This document shows positions 6,168-16,618 of a stretch of 64,000 bases of DNA, piece after piece. Each line of letters starts with the position of its first letter. Within the stretch, counting starts at the first letter, position 1. The stretch is from Nocardioides sp. YIM 152315. GTDB lineage: Bacteria; Actinomycetota; Actinomycetes; Propionibacteriales; Nocardioidaceae. The position numbers and the translations under genes were made by a program. Where the stretch lies: contig NZ_JARGER010000038.1 in the NCBI RefSeq assembly GCF_029210375.1, positions 124,001 through 188,000 of the forward strand. The letters run 5' to 3'. The notes under the pieces were generated by a model. It was not told the origin of the DNA. It did no database searches and saw only the letters and a program-made list of their open reading frames with translations.

Positions 6168-7537
6168 TGCGACCGACCGCCGTCATCAGCTACCTCTGGG
6201 ACAAGCACCTCGGTGCCCTGGACGAGTTCCTGGCGCAGTTCCCCGTCGACACCGTCATCGCGCCGCGCGCCTACTGCTACGAGCGGCTCGAGCAGATCGC
6301 CGCGGCCCGGGGGTGCGCGGTGGTCGTCCTGGAGGAGCTCCTGCCACCCGGATACGCCCGAGACCGAGAGGCACGCAAGGTGCTCGGAGCCCTCAGGGCC
6401 CAGATCCGGGGCTCGGACTGGTCCTCCAGCGGTGTGATCGGGGAGGGCGACGTCGACACCGTCCGGAGGATCGTGCGTCAACGCGTCGGGGCCGAGGTCC
6501 CGCCGGCCGTGGAGCTGCTGGATGCCCTCAACGCTGCGTGGACGGCTCATGACATCCGCCTCTTCGTGACGACCGAGGACGTCATCCCCCTGTCCAAGAC
6601 CGCGGCCGCGTGGGCCCGGAAGCGGCAGGTGCCAAGCCTGCACGTCGCCCATTCGCTGGCGCTCGTCGACCCCTACACCGTGCATGCGCACCTGCTGACC
6701 GACGTCCTCGCCGTCTACGGCCCGCGCGGCGCCGAGGGCTACCTGGACCTGGGCATCGATCCGGCACGGATCGTCGCGACCGGCAATCCCGCCTGGGACG
6801 ACTACGCCTCGATGCGGCAAGACCGAGACGCCCTGCGCACGCAGCTCCTCGCGAAGCACGGCCTGGAGCACGACCTGCCGGTCGTGGTCTTCGGCACGAC
6901 GTGGTCGGCACACCTCACCGCGCTCGACACCGGCGACGCCCATCGGCGCGCCCTCGCAGCCTTCGTCGCTGCCTGCGCCGACCTCGACCGACGAGGCGTC
7001 CGCTTCAGCGCCGTCGTGAAGGACCGGCCCAGCAACAGCGACGTCGGCGAGGAGGCCCTGGCGAGCATCCTCGCGGAGAGCGGGGCCCGGGCACGCGTCG
7101 TCCACACCTCCGAGGACGGGCCGCAGTGGGCAGTCGCGGCCGACGTGCTGGTGGCCGTGGACTCGAACTATCTCGTCGAGGCGATGCTCTGCGGCACGCC
7201 GGCGGTCAACCTGGCCGGCACGGCGATGCTCCCGATGCCGCCCGCCTTCGACGGCGCCGCGGGCGTCGTGGAGGCGGACCCGGGCACCCTTGCCGTGCGT
7301 CTGCGCGAGCTGATCGAGGACCCGGACCTCAGGGACCGGCAGCTCGCCCGGTTCGCTCGCCGCCTGGAGCACTACCACGTCGGTGGTGCCGACGGGCGGG
7401 CCGCGCACCGGGTGGCGGCGCAGATGGTCAGGCTTGCCCAGACCCGTCCGGCACGCAGGTCGCTACGCCAGCGCCTGCGTCAGCGTCTCCGCCACACGCG
7501 CGACGTCGTCGTCGCGAAGATCGGGAAAGAGCGGTAG
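6167..7537 (+). CDS. GT-B-fold glycosyltransferase-like protein, candidate pseudaminyl transferase
   Basis: A 456-aa protein with a two-Rossmann layout like capsule and CDP-glycerol-type glycosyltransferases: LFVTTEDVIPLSKTAAAWAR near 130, GNPAWDDY near 205, VVFGTTWS near 245, and AADVLVAVDSNYLVEAMLCG near 325-345, the usual donor-binding region. ATG 6167 overlaps the previous stop; GTG 6164 is less likely. The last 25 codons form an Arg-rich tail encoded antisense to the end of pseC (7463-7537). Next to five pseudaminic acid genes it is the best candidate for transferring the CMP-activated sugar. No family-specific motif proves that, and a UDP-GlcNAc epimerase-like role is the alternative. 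Confidence 0.7.
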   Translation: MRPTAVISYLWDKHLGALDEFLAQFPVDTVIAPRAYCYERLEQIAAARGCAVVVLEELLPPGYARDREARKVLGALRAQIRGSDWSSSGVIGEGDVDTVRRIVRQRVGAEVPPAVELLDALNAAWTAHDIRLFVTTEDVIPLSKTAAAWARKRQVPSLHVAHSLALVDPYTVHAHLLTDVLAVYGPRGAEGYLDLGIDPARIVATGNPAWDDYASMRQDRDALRTQLLAKHGLEHDLPVVVFGTTWSAHLTALDTGDAHRRALAAFVAACADLDRRGVRFSAVVKDRPSNSDVGEEALASILAESGARARVVHTSEDGPQWAVAADVLVAVDSNYLVEAMLCGTPAVNLAGTAMLPMPPAFDGAAGVVEADPGTLAVRLRELIEDPDLRDRQLARFARRLEHYHVGGADGRAAHRVAAQMVRLAQTRPARRSLRQRLRQRLRHTRDVVVAKIGKER

Positions 7538-8587
7538 CGACAGCTCCTGCTCGTAGAAGGCCTCGGCGTTCGGGCAGAGCCCTCGCCGGTAGCCGAGGTC
7601 CTGGTAGACCGGGTGCCAGTAGACCGGCATGTAGTTCACCTGCACCCCGATGCCGGCCGCGCGCAGCTTCTCGTACACCTCCCCGCGCCGACCGTCGAGG
7701 ATGCGCACCGGGTAGAGATGCCACATCGGGTCCACGTCCTCCCGGCGACCCAGCGGCTCCAGTCCCTGCACGCCGCCGAGCAGCTCGTCGTACCGTGCGA
7801 CGATCTCGGCCCGGCGCCGCTTGAAGGTCTCGAGCCTGAGCAGCTGCGAGAGACCCAGGGCGCAGCCGATGTCGGTCAGGCGATAGTTGCTCCCGAACTC
7901 GTGGACCTCCTGGTGCCACGGCCCCTCGCCAACGATCCGGAACCGCGAGGGGTCTCGCACCAGCCCGATGAAGTGGAACTCGTGAGCATGCTGGGCGAGC
8001 TCGGCGTCCTTGCACACGACCGCGCCTCCCTCGCCGGTCGTGAGGTTCTTCGTGGGGAAGAAGGAGTACGTCGTGAGGTCCGCGAGATCGCCGACGGGTC
8101 GGTCGCCCGCGGAGCCGCCGACGGAGTGAGCGGCATCGGCGAGGGTGCGGGCTCCCACCGAGTCCGCAACGGGCTGCAGCTCGTCGTACGCAGCCGGCTG
8201 ACCTGCGTAGTCGACGGCGGTCACGACCCGCGTGCGCGACGTGACGGCGGCCGCGGCGGCCGCCGGGTCGAGGAGGGCGGTCGCGGGGTCCACGTCGGCG
8301 AAGACGACGGTGGCGCCGAGCATGCTCGCGGCGGACGCAGACGCCACGAACGTCATGGGCGTGCAGACGACCTCGTCGCCGGGACCGACACCCGCCGCGG
8401 CGTACGCGATGTGCAGGGCCGCAGTGCCCGACGTGCACGACACGGCACGGTGCCCGCCGCTGAGCTCGCCCACCCGCTGCTCGAACTGGGCGACCAGCGG
8501 TCCGGTCGTCAGCCAGTCGCTCCGGAGGACGGCGACCACTGCTTCGATGTCGGCCTCGGAGATCGACTGCCTGCCGTAGGGAAGCAC
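7463..8587 (-). CDS. pseC: UDP-4-keto-6-deoxy-sugar aminotransferase PseC
   Basis: A 374-aa DegT/DnrJ/EryC1 PLP aminotransferase. The PLP lysine is K180 in YSFFPTKNLTTGEGG, and CTSGTAALH near 51-59 binds the phosphate. The N-terminus LPYGRQSISEADIEAV is typical of PseC. It should aminate UDP-4-keto-6-deoxy-AltNAc, the PseB product, to UDP-4-amino-4,6-dideoxy-AltNAc. ATG 8587 lies 4 bases after the pseB stop at 8592. Its 3' end overlaps the convergent glycosyltransferase-like gene by 75 bases. An aminotransferase for a related sugar is the alternative, but pseB, pseG and pseI nearby make PseC the best call. Confidence 0.93.
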   Translation of the reverse strand: MLPYGRQSISEADIEAVVAVLRSDWLTTGPLVAQFEQRVGELSGGHRAVSCTSGTAALHIAYAAAGVGPGDEVVCTPMTFVASASAASMLGATVVFADVDPATALLDPAAAAAAVTSRTRVVTAVDYAGQPAAYDELQPVADSVGARTLADAAHSVGGSAGDRPVGDLADLTTYSFFPTKNLTTGEGGAVVCKDAELAQHAHEFHFIGLVRDPSRFRIVGEGPWHQEVHEFGSNYRLTDIGCALGLSQLLRLETFKRRRAEIVARYDELLGGVQGLEPLGRREDVDPMWHLYPVRILDGRRGEVYEKLRAAGIGVQVNYMPVYWHPVYQDLGYRRGLCPNAEAFYEQELSLPLFPDLRDDDVARVAETLTQALA

Positions 8588-8591
8588 CGGC

Positions 8592-9578
8592 TCAACCCGT
8601 GGCGAGGATCGCCGCGATCTCGTCGCGGCTGAACCACTGGTCGTTGGTGTCCGACCGGTAGGCGAAGCCGGGCGGCACCGGTACGCCGTCCGGCGGCGGC
8701 TGGTATCCCCAGGTCGCGAGGTCGGGCTGGATCACGAAGTACCGCCCGTCGCGAACGGCCAGCGCGCGCCGGCCCTCCTCGGGGCTGATCATCTCCTCGT
8801 GCAGCTTCTCGCCGGGGCGCAGACCCACATCGCGCATCTCGGCGCCCGGCGCGATCGCCTGGGCCAGGTCGGTGACCTTCATGGACGAGATCCGCGGCAC
8901 CAACAGCTCCCCGCCCTGCATGAGGTCGAAGGTGTCGACGACCATCTGGACGGCCTGCTCGAGCGTGATGAAGAACCGGGTGCAGCGCAGGTCGGTGACG
9001 GGCAGCGCCTCGCCCGCCTCGGCGAGGCGTCGGAAGAAGGGAATCACCGACCCGCGGCTCCCCACGACGTTGCCGTAGCGCACCACGGCGAAGCGGGTCT
9101 CGTAGCGGGCGGCGTAGTGGTTGCCGGAGATGAAGAGCTTGTCTGCGGTGAGCTTCGTGGCGCCGTAGAGGTTGATCGGGCTCGACGCCTTGTCTGTCGA
9201 GAGCGCGACGACCTTGCGCACGCCCGTCTCGATGGCCGCCTCGATGACGTTCTGGCTGCCGAGCACGTTGGTCTTCACGAACTCGAACGGGTTGTACTCC
9301 GCCGTGTCGACCTGCTTGAGGGCTGCGGCGTGGACGACGTAGTCGACGCCGTGCATCGCGCGCTCGAGCCTGCGCTCCTCCCGGATGTCGCCGATGAACC
9401 ACCGCAGTCGCGGGTCGTCGCCGAACTGCTGGCGCATCTCGTACTGCTTCAGCTCGTCGCGCGAGAAGACGACCAGGCGCGCGGGATCGAGGTGGTCGAG
9501 GGCGTGGCGGACGAAGGCCTTGCCGAAGGAGCCTGTGCCTCCAGTGATCAGCAGGTTCGAGCGCTGGAGGACGGACAC
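8592..9578 (-). CDS. pseB: UDP-GlcNAc 4,6-dehydratase (inverting) PseB
   Basis: A 328-aa short-chain dehydrogenase-type enzyme that starts pseudaminic acid synthesis by converting UDP-GlcNAc to UDP-4-keto-6-deoxy-AltNAc. The NAD(P) glycine loop is GGTGSFG near residues 13-19. The catalytic segment STDKASSPINLYGATK (about 127-142) has the Asp-Lys-Tyr arrangement of FlaA1-type inverting dehydratases. GTG 9578 is preferred over an in-frame start at 9605, because TAGACT at 9587-9592 puts the transcription start at the GTG. It is followed at once by pseC. Confidence 0.95.
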   Translation of the reverse strand: MSVLQRSNLLITGGTGSFGKAFVRHALDHLDPARLVVFSRDELKQYEMRQQFGDDPRLRWFIGDIREERRLERAMHGVDYVVHAAALKQVDTAEYNPFEFVKTNVLGSQNVIEAAIETGVRKVVALSTDKASSPINLYGATKLTADKLFISGNHYAARYETRFAVVRYGNVVGSRGSVIPFFRRLAEAGEALPVTDLRCTRFFITLEQAVQMVVDTFDLMQGGELLVPRISSMKVTDLAQAIAPGAEMRDVGLRPGEKLHEEMISPEEGRRALAVRDGRYFVIQPDLATWGYQPPPDGVPVPPGFAYRSDTNDQWFSRDEIAAILATG

Positions 9579-9586
9579 GGCCGCCA

Positions 9587-9592
9587 AGTCTA
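9587..9592 (-). promoter_or_regulatory. Leaderless -10 element of pseB
   Basis: TAGACT with an 8-base gap to the GTG at 9578. The pseBC pair therefore has its own promoter despite lying downstream of spsF in the same direction. Confidence 0.6.
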
Positions 9593-9648
9593 GTGTGCTG
9601 CGCACGGATTCGGCGCCGGGCCCCGCCCGTGGCTCTTGCGCGTCTCCG

Positions 9649-10374
9649 CTACCGCTGCTCGCCGAGCTTCTTCTGCTCGACGTGGGCGTTGATCGCCGCG
9701 ATCTCCGGGTGCGCGCGCAGCACGGCGATGATCTGCTCTGCGTCGAGCGACGACGCGTCGTGCTCCTCGATCAACCGGCGGATCATCTCGAAGTCGGCCG
9801 GGGTGTCGAGCGTGACTCGATACTCCGAGGCGTCCTCGCGTCTGGCCACCGAGCGGACGGGACGGTCGCCGGAGTAGAGGTACGGCGTGACGTGCTCGCG
9901 CTCCTCCGGGCGATCGGCCCGGGCATGCGCCTCGAGCAGTGCGGCCGCATCGAACACCTCGAAGTCGAAGCCGCGCGGATAGCTCCTCGTGAGCGTGTTG
10001 GACAGATAGAGATCCGCGTTCCCGGCGGCGACGTAGTCATCGACTCCGCGCGCGACCAGACGACCGTCGATCAGGGGGCAGTCGGACGTCACGCGCACGA
10101 CCGTCTCGAGCGCGAACCGCCCGACCGTCTCGGCGTAGCGCTCGAGGACGTCGTCCTCGCTGCCACGGTGAACGGGTGCGCCCAGGGCGTCGGCGACCTC
10201 GACGATCGGGTCGTCGGTCGCGTTCGCCGTGGTGGCGACGTACACCGGAAGTCCGGCCGCCTGCAGCCGAGTGATGTGGTGCTCCAGCATCGTCCGACCG
10301 CCTGCGGTCAGCAGCACCTTGCCGGGCAGTCGGGTGCTGGTCGTCCGGGCCTGCGTGATGACGCCGAGCCTCAT
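9649..10374 (-). CDS. pseF: SpsF-type cytidylyltransferase, probable CMP-pseudaminic acid synthetase
   Basis: A 241-aa nucleotidyltransferase with the N-terminal loop QARTTSTRLPGKVLL (residues 8-22) of the SpsF/CMP-sugar synthetase family, followed by RVTSDCPLIDG near 93-103 for metal and sugar binding. It should activate the nonulosonic acid with CTP. It is SpsF-like rather than the classical PseF loop (ARGGSKR), so the symbol rests on context. ATG 10374 overlaps the stop of the formyltransferase gene (ATGA), so the two are co-translated. Confidence 0.85.
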   Translation of the reverse strand: MRLGVITQARTTSTRLPGKVLLTAGGRTMLEHHITRLQAAGLPVYVATTANATDDPIVEVADALGAPVHRGSEDDVLERYAETVGRFALETVVRVTSDCPLIDGRLVARGVDDYVAAGNADLYLSNTLTRSYPRGFDFEVFDAAALLEAHARADRPEEREHVTPYLYSGDRPVRSVARREDASEYRVTLDTPADFEMIRRLIEEHDASSLDAEQIIAVLRAHPEIAAINAHVEQKKLGEQR

Positions 10375-10976
10375 CGCGACGCTCCGACGTCCCCGCCCGG
10401 CAGGCCCTGGCCCCTGAGTGTCGAGACGGGAGTGTCCCAGCCGTCGGCCAACAGGTCGGCGAGAGCGACCCTGTCCCGCAGCCGGTGCCGGGATCCCCCG
10501 GCGGGCTGCGGTCTGCCCGGCAGCTCACCGGTCCGGATCTGCTCCCAGCTCCGCCGGAACAGGTCCTGGATCGAGCTCTGCAGCTTCGCGTAGGACGTGG
10601 CGAGCGTGTCGCCCACCTCCAGACGCACCTCCTCCTGCACGAGGATGTCGCCGGTGTCGACGCCCTCGTCGATGCGATGGATGGTCACCCCCTTGGGGGT
10701 GTCGTCGACGAAGCTCCACAGGTTGGGGTCCGCGCCGCGGTTCCACGGCAGGTAGGAGATGTGCAGGTTCACCGCCCTGCCGGCGAACAGCTCGAGCACG
10801 TCGCGCCGGAGGATGTGCCGGTATCCGTGGCTGACGAGGAACGTGAACCCTGCGTCGGCGATGACGTCGGCCGACACCGCGGCCTCGGTCTGGACGACCT
10901 CGTTGCCCTGGGCCTGCAGCCACGCGCGCAACGGAGCGTCGGCCGGTCCGAGGAAGAGCACCTTCTCGTTCGTCAT
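10371..10976 (-). CDS. Formyltransferase of the sugar N-formyltransferase type
   Basis: A 201-aa formyl_trans_N protein using N10-formyl-tetrahydrofolate. The catalytic triad of the family is visible: N70 and H72 in NLHISYLPWNRG and D107 in DEGVDTGDI, with the same spacing as in methionyl-tRNA formyltransferase. It is too short for the tRNA enzyme and lacks the C-terminal tRNA-binding domain. It is coupled to the CMP-sugar synthetase, and no PseH acetyltransferase is seen in the cluster. The simplest reading is that it formylates the C4 amine made by PseC, giving 7-N-formyl pseudaminic acid. ATG 10976 was chosen because the Rossmann strand KVLFLG follows at once. Confidence 0.85.
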   Translation of the reverse strand: MTNEKVLFLGPADAPLRAWLQAQGNEVVQTEAAVSADVIADAGFTFLVSHGYRHILRRDVLELFAGRAVNLHISYLPWNRGADPNLWSFVDDTPKGVTIHRIDEGVDTGDILVQEEVRLEVGDTLATSYAKLQSSIQDLFRRSWEQIRTGELPGRPQPAGGSRHRLRDRVALADLLADGWDTPVSTLRGQGLPGGDVGASR

Positions 10977-11022
10977 CGGCGGCCCCCAGCCGGTCGGTCC
11001 AGTCGTGCCCGCACGACACGCG

Positions 11023-11028
11023 ACCGTA
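11023..11028 (-). promoter_or_regulatory. Probable -10 of the formyltransferase/spsF unit
   Basis: TACGGT on the minus strand about 47 bases before the ATG at 10976, leaving a leader of roughly 40 bases. It lies back-to-back with the pseG promoter at 11056. Confidence 0.35.
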
Positions 11029-11055
11029 CCCGAGGGCCGGACCCGCCGCCGCATC

Positions 11056-11061
11056 TATGGT
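11056..11061 (+). promoter_or_regulatory. Leaderless -10 element of pseG
   Basis: TATGGT with a 6-base gap to the GTG at 11068; it fixes the pseG start. Confidence 0.55.
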
Positions 11062-11067
11062 TGCCGC

Positions 11068-12066
11068 GTGGGTCCCGGTCGCGTCGTCCTCCACTGCAAC
11101 GCCGGCGGCAGCTTCGGGATGGGTCATCTGATGCGGTGCGTCGCACTCTCGGAAGCGGCGCTCGACCGCGGCTGGACAGTGCGCATCGGTGGCGACCTGT
11201 CGGCCGCTGCCCTCGGAGTGGTCGATCGGTTCGTCCCTCAGGCAGAGGTCGAGGCCATGGCACTCGCACGCGTCCCGCAGTGGTTGGCCGCGGCGCGCAC
11301 GGAACACCCCGACGTGATCCACGTCGACTCCTACCTGCACGAGTCCGACGTGGCGCTCGGCGACTTCCTGCTCAGCAACATGCAGGACGGTGCGCACGGT
11401 GTGCGGCCCGCCGACCTCGCCGTCGACGGCAATCTCGGCGCCGAGCGAAGGCATCGCGGGGACCCGGCTGGTGCCGCCCTCCTGGGCATCCGCTACATGC
11501 CCATCCGACGCCAGGTCACCCGCCAACGATCCGTCGCGGCCGCGCACTCGGAACGCCTGCGGATGCTGGTCGTGCTCGGCGGAACAGATCCGTTCGACGT
11601 CACGACCCACGTGGTCGGGAGCCTGACCGCCCTGACGGAGCCGATCGACGCCACCGTCGTGGCCCCTCCCTCGCAGCACGAGGTCCTCGCTTCGGTGGCG
11701 GCCGATCAGCGACACGACATCCGACTCGTCGAGTTCCTCGATGATCTGCCCGCCACGGCCCGACAGCACGACGTCGTGGTCAGCGCCGCCGGCACGTCCG
11801 TGTGGGACTTCGCCTGCATGGGCGCCCCCTCGGCACTGCTGTGCGTCGTCGACAACCAGCACGAGGGGTACGAGGCGGCGGTCGACGCCGGCATCGCCCT
11901 CGGGCTCGGCTCGGCGCCGTTCGCAGACCTGCCGGATCGGATCGCGGAGCTCGAGCACGTCATGCGTGATCGCGAGTCGCGGGAGGCGCTCGCGCGGCGC
12001 GGCATGGCCACCGTCGACGGCCTCGGCGCCCGCCGTACGGTCGCCGCCTGGGAGAGCACGCGTTAG
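11068..12066 (+). CDS. pseG: UDP-2,4-diamido-altropyranose hydrolase PseG
   Basis: A 332-aa GT-B-fold nucleotidase that removes UDP from the diamido sugar in pseudaminic acid synthesis. The catalytic motif is GGSFGMGHLMRCVALSEA, with His at residue 20, as in PseG GxGHxMRC. The C-terminal SAAGTSVWDFACMGAPS binds the nucleotide. GTG 11068 is the only suitable start and carries a leaderless -10. The gene is divergent from the formyltransferase and convergent with pseI (22 bases between stops). In a formylated pathway its substrate would carry a 4-formamido group. Confidence 0.92.
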   Translation: MGPGRVVLHCNAGGSFGMGHLMRCVALSEAALDRGWTVRIGGDLSAAALGVVDRFVPQAEVEAMALARVPQWLAAARTEHPDVIHVDSYLHESDVALGDFLLSNMQDGAHGVRPADLAVDGNLGAERRHRGDPAGAALLGIRYMPIRRQVTRQRSVAAAHSERLRMLVVLGGTDPFDVTTHVVGSLTALTEPIDATVVAPPSQHEVLASVAADQRHDIRLVEFLDDLPATARQHDVVVSAAGTSVWDFACMGAPSALLCVVDNQHEGYEAAVDAGIALGLGSAPFADLPDRIAELEHVMRDRESREALARRGMATVDGLGARRTVAAWESTR

Positions 12067-12088
12067 CGTCGCCCTGGCATCACGCCCC

Positions 12089-13150
12089 TCACAGCACGTC
12101 CCACGTCAAGGGGGTGCCGCGACCGACGTCCTGGGTGAAGCGGCGGCCGGCCACATCATCGAAGGCGTCTGGAGCGAGCCCGCCGGCCGGTCGGATCGAC
12201 CGGACGTTGGCGGCACTCACCTCGTCGCCGGCGCGCACCTCCTCCACCACGTAGAGCGAGCGGCGAAGAGCAAGCATCGTGCTCTCCTCCTCGGTCGGGC
12301 CGAACCCGACGCCGCTGCGCACGCCGACGCGCGCTTGCTCGGCGGCGCGGACCAGGGCGGCCAGCTCGTCGGGGTTGAGCGAGAACTCGGAGTCGACCCC
12401 GCCATCGGCGCGATCGAGGGTCACGTGCTTCTCGATCGCCACTGCACCGAGCGCCGCGGCAGCGACCGCAACGCCGACACCGGGGGTGTGGTCGGACAGG
12501 CCGACGGGCACGTCGAATGCCTCGCGCAGCAGCGCGATGTTGCCCAGGCGGGCCTCGGCCGGATCTGCCGGGTAGGCAGCCGTGCAGGCCAGCAGGACGA
12601 TCGGGCTGCTCCCCGCGCCTCGGATCGCGTTGACCGCCGCATCGACCTCGGCAAGGGTCGCCATGCCCGTCGACACGACCATCGGCTTGCCGGTGGCCGC
12701 GATCTCGCGCATGAGCGGCAGATCGACGATCTCCGCCGACGCGGTCTTGTAGAGCTCGACCCCCAACTCCTCGAGGAGGGCGACGGCGGTCGGGTCGAAC
12801 GGCGTGGAGAACGGGATGAGGTCCTGCTGCCGCGCCCGTTCGAAGATCGCCCGGTGCCACTCCCAGGGGGTGTGCGCCTCCTCGTAGAGGTCGTAGAGGG
12901 TCCGGTCGCTCCAGAGGCTGTGACCACTGGCGACCCGGAACGGCGGCAGGTCCACGTCGATGGTCAACGTGTCCGCTGTGTAGGTCTGGATCTTCAACGC
13001 GGCCGCGCCGGCCCCCGCGATCGCATCGACGATCTCGAGGGCTCGGTCGAGGCTGCCGTTGTGGTTGCCCGACATCTCACCGATGACGAACACCGGGCTC
13101 TCGGCGCCGATCGCTCGGCCGTTGACCGTGATCACCTGCGTCTTGCTCAC
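12089..13150 (-). CDS. pseI: Pseudaminic acid synthase PseI (NeuB family)
   Basis: A 353-aa NeuB-type synthase condensing the 2,4-diamido sugar with phosphoenolpyruvate. The TIM-barrel part includes FVIGEMSGNHNGSLDRALE (about 21-39), KIQTYTADT, FSTPFD, YKTASAEI and GLSDHTPG. A C-terminal SAF (antifreeze-like) domain of about 60 residues follows. The FVIGEMSGNH and PFRV segments favour PseI over NeuB. GTG 13150 sits 6 bases after TAGGGT. Together with pseB, pseC, pseG and the cytidylyltransferase it completes the route except for the N-acyl step. Confidence 0.94.
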   Translation of the reverse strand: MSKTQVITVNGRAIGAESPVFVIGEMSGNHNGSLDRALEIVDAIAGAGAAALKIQTYTADTLTIDVDLPPFRVASGHSLWSDRTLYDLYEEAHTPWEWHRAIFERARQQDLIPFSTPFDPTAVALLEELGVELYKTASAEIVDLPLMREIAATGKPMVVSTGMATLAEVDAAVNAIRGAGSSPIVLLACTAAYPADPAEARLGNIALLREAFDVPVGLSDHTPGVGVAVAAAALGAVAIEKHVTLDRADGGVDSEFSLNPDELAALVRAAEQARVGVRSGVGFGPTEEESTMLALRRSLYVVEEVRAGDEVSAANVRSIRPAGGLAPDAFDDVAGRRFTQDVGRGTPLTWDVL

Positions 13151-13156
13151 CCGGCA

Positions 13157-13162
13157 ACCCTA
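13157..13162 (-). promoter_or_regulatory. Leaderless -10 element of pseI
   Basis: TAGGGT with a 6-base gap to the GTG at 13150. Confidence 0.55.
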
Positions 13163-13215
13163 GCCATGGGTGCCGGTGCGACCGCACGCGCTGGGCGCGT
13201 GCCCTCGGCCGCAGG

Positions 13216-15597
<2,382 letters not shown>

Positions 15598-15692
15598 GCG
15601 GGGTCCCCTCCAAAGTGTGCGCGAAGCGAGCGGAGCGAGCGGAGCGTGCAGTGTGGTGGGGTGCTCATGCGAACGCCCTCCCTTTCGGAAGA

Positions 15693-15711
15693 TTGAGTGG
15701 TAGCGACTCAA
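15693..15711. promoter_or_regulatory. HAIR operator (HspR binding site) of lon
   Basis: TTGAGT, a 7-base spacer, then ACTCAA: the HAIR inverted repeat recognised by HspR in actinobacteria (consensus CTTGAGT-N7-ACTCAAG). Its near edge is 95 bases upstream of the lon GTG, where it can block the promoter. No hspR or dnaK gene is in the window. Confidence 0.85.
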
Positions 15712-15751
15712 CTCCCGGGGCCGGCGCGATGTTCCGGAGACCCTCTCCTGT

Positions 15752-16597
15752 TCATCCAGGGCGAACGCGCGCATCGACGGTCAGCCGCCGGAGGAAGGCG
15801 ATCATCCCGTCGGGGCCGTCGACCACGACGTCGGAGAGTGGGAGGAGCGCGCTCTCCTCGGAGGAGGCCGAGCAGACCAGGAGGGTGGGCATGCCGCCGG
15901 CGCGGAGCTCGGCGACCGCCTCGAAGGCCTCGAGGTCGCCGAGGTCGTCGCCCGCGAAGAGGAAGGCGCCCGCGTCGAGCTCGTCGACGAGGATGCGGAC
16001 GGCGAGGCCCTTGTGCATCCCGGGTGAGCGGACCTCGATGACCTGGCGCCCCGGCTCGACGACCAGCTCGCAGCGCTCGGCGAGGTCGCCGATCGCGGGC
16101 AGCAGCCGCTCGAACGCGGCCTCGGGCTCGGGCAGTCGACGGGTGTGGACGGCGACGGCGAGGCCCTTGTGCTCGAGATGGGCGCCGGCGGCGGCGTGGC
16201 GGCGCAGCAGGGCGGGCAGCTCGCGCTCGAACGTCGCCAGACCCTTCGGGGGACGGGGCGAGAGGATCCGGCGGCTCGTCGAGGACCAGCGCTCGTTGCC
16301 GTACTGCCCCAGGACGTGGAGGTCGCTGCCCGCGTCGGCGAGCCGCCGGCCGACGTCCTCGAGCCCGCCGAGGTCGAGCACCTGACGAGCGGGCCGCCCG
16401 GTGATCACGGCGATCGCGGCCACCTCGCGCGCGAGGTCGACGATGACCTCGCCGGCGTCGGCGTGGATGTGGGCCGCGTCGGGGTCGTCGACGATCGGCG
16501 AGAGCGTGCCGTCGAAGTCGAGCCCGACCACGGCCCGCGACGCGGCGCGCACGAGCTCGGCGTACCGCTGCTCACCGTCGGCGGAGGTGAACTCCAT
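15752..16597 (-). CDS. otsB: Trehalose-6-phosphate phosphatase
   Basis: A 281-aa HAD-superfamily phosphatase. Motif I is LDFDGTLSPI with the nucleophile D27 and D29. VITGRPARQV (motif II region), HKGLAVR and FAGDDLGDLEAF (motif IV aspartates) follow in order, as in OtsB. It removes phosphate from trehalose 6-phosphate, the product of OtsA encoded about 5 kb away at 21953. ATG 16597 is preferred to a TTG at 16609. The gene lies between lon and a LytR_C protein gene. Splitting of otsA and otsB is common in actinobacteria. Confidence 0.93.
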   Translation of the reverse strand: MEFTSADGEQRYAELVRAASRAVVGLDFDGTLSPIVDDPDAAHIHADAGEVIVDLAREVAAIAVITGRPARQVLDLGGLEDVGRRLADAGSDLHVLGQYGNERWSSTSRRILSPRPPKGLATFERELPALLRRHAAAGAHLEHKGLAVAVHTRRLPEPEAAFERLLPAIGDLAERCELVVEPGRQVIEVRSPGMHKGLAVRILVDELDAGAFLFAGDDLGDLEAFEAVAELRAGGMPTLLVCSASSEESALLPLSDVVVDGPDGMIAFLRRLTVDARVRPG

Positions 16598-16618
16598 GGA
16601 TCCACCCAACCACGGGTG

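Noticed and set aside
10371..10976. Methionyl-tRNA formyltransferase
   Set aside because: The protein has only the N-terminal formyltransferase domain (201 aa, no tRNA-binding C-domain) and is embedded in sugar biosynthesis genes.
15620..15648. Short direct repeat of GCGAGCGGA upstream of lon
   Set aside because: Only two and a third copies of a GC-rich nonamer; no dyad and no match to a known operator. The HAIR element nearby explains the regulation better.
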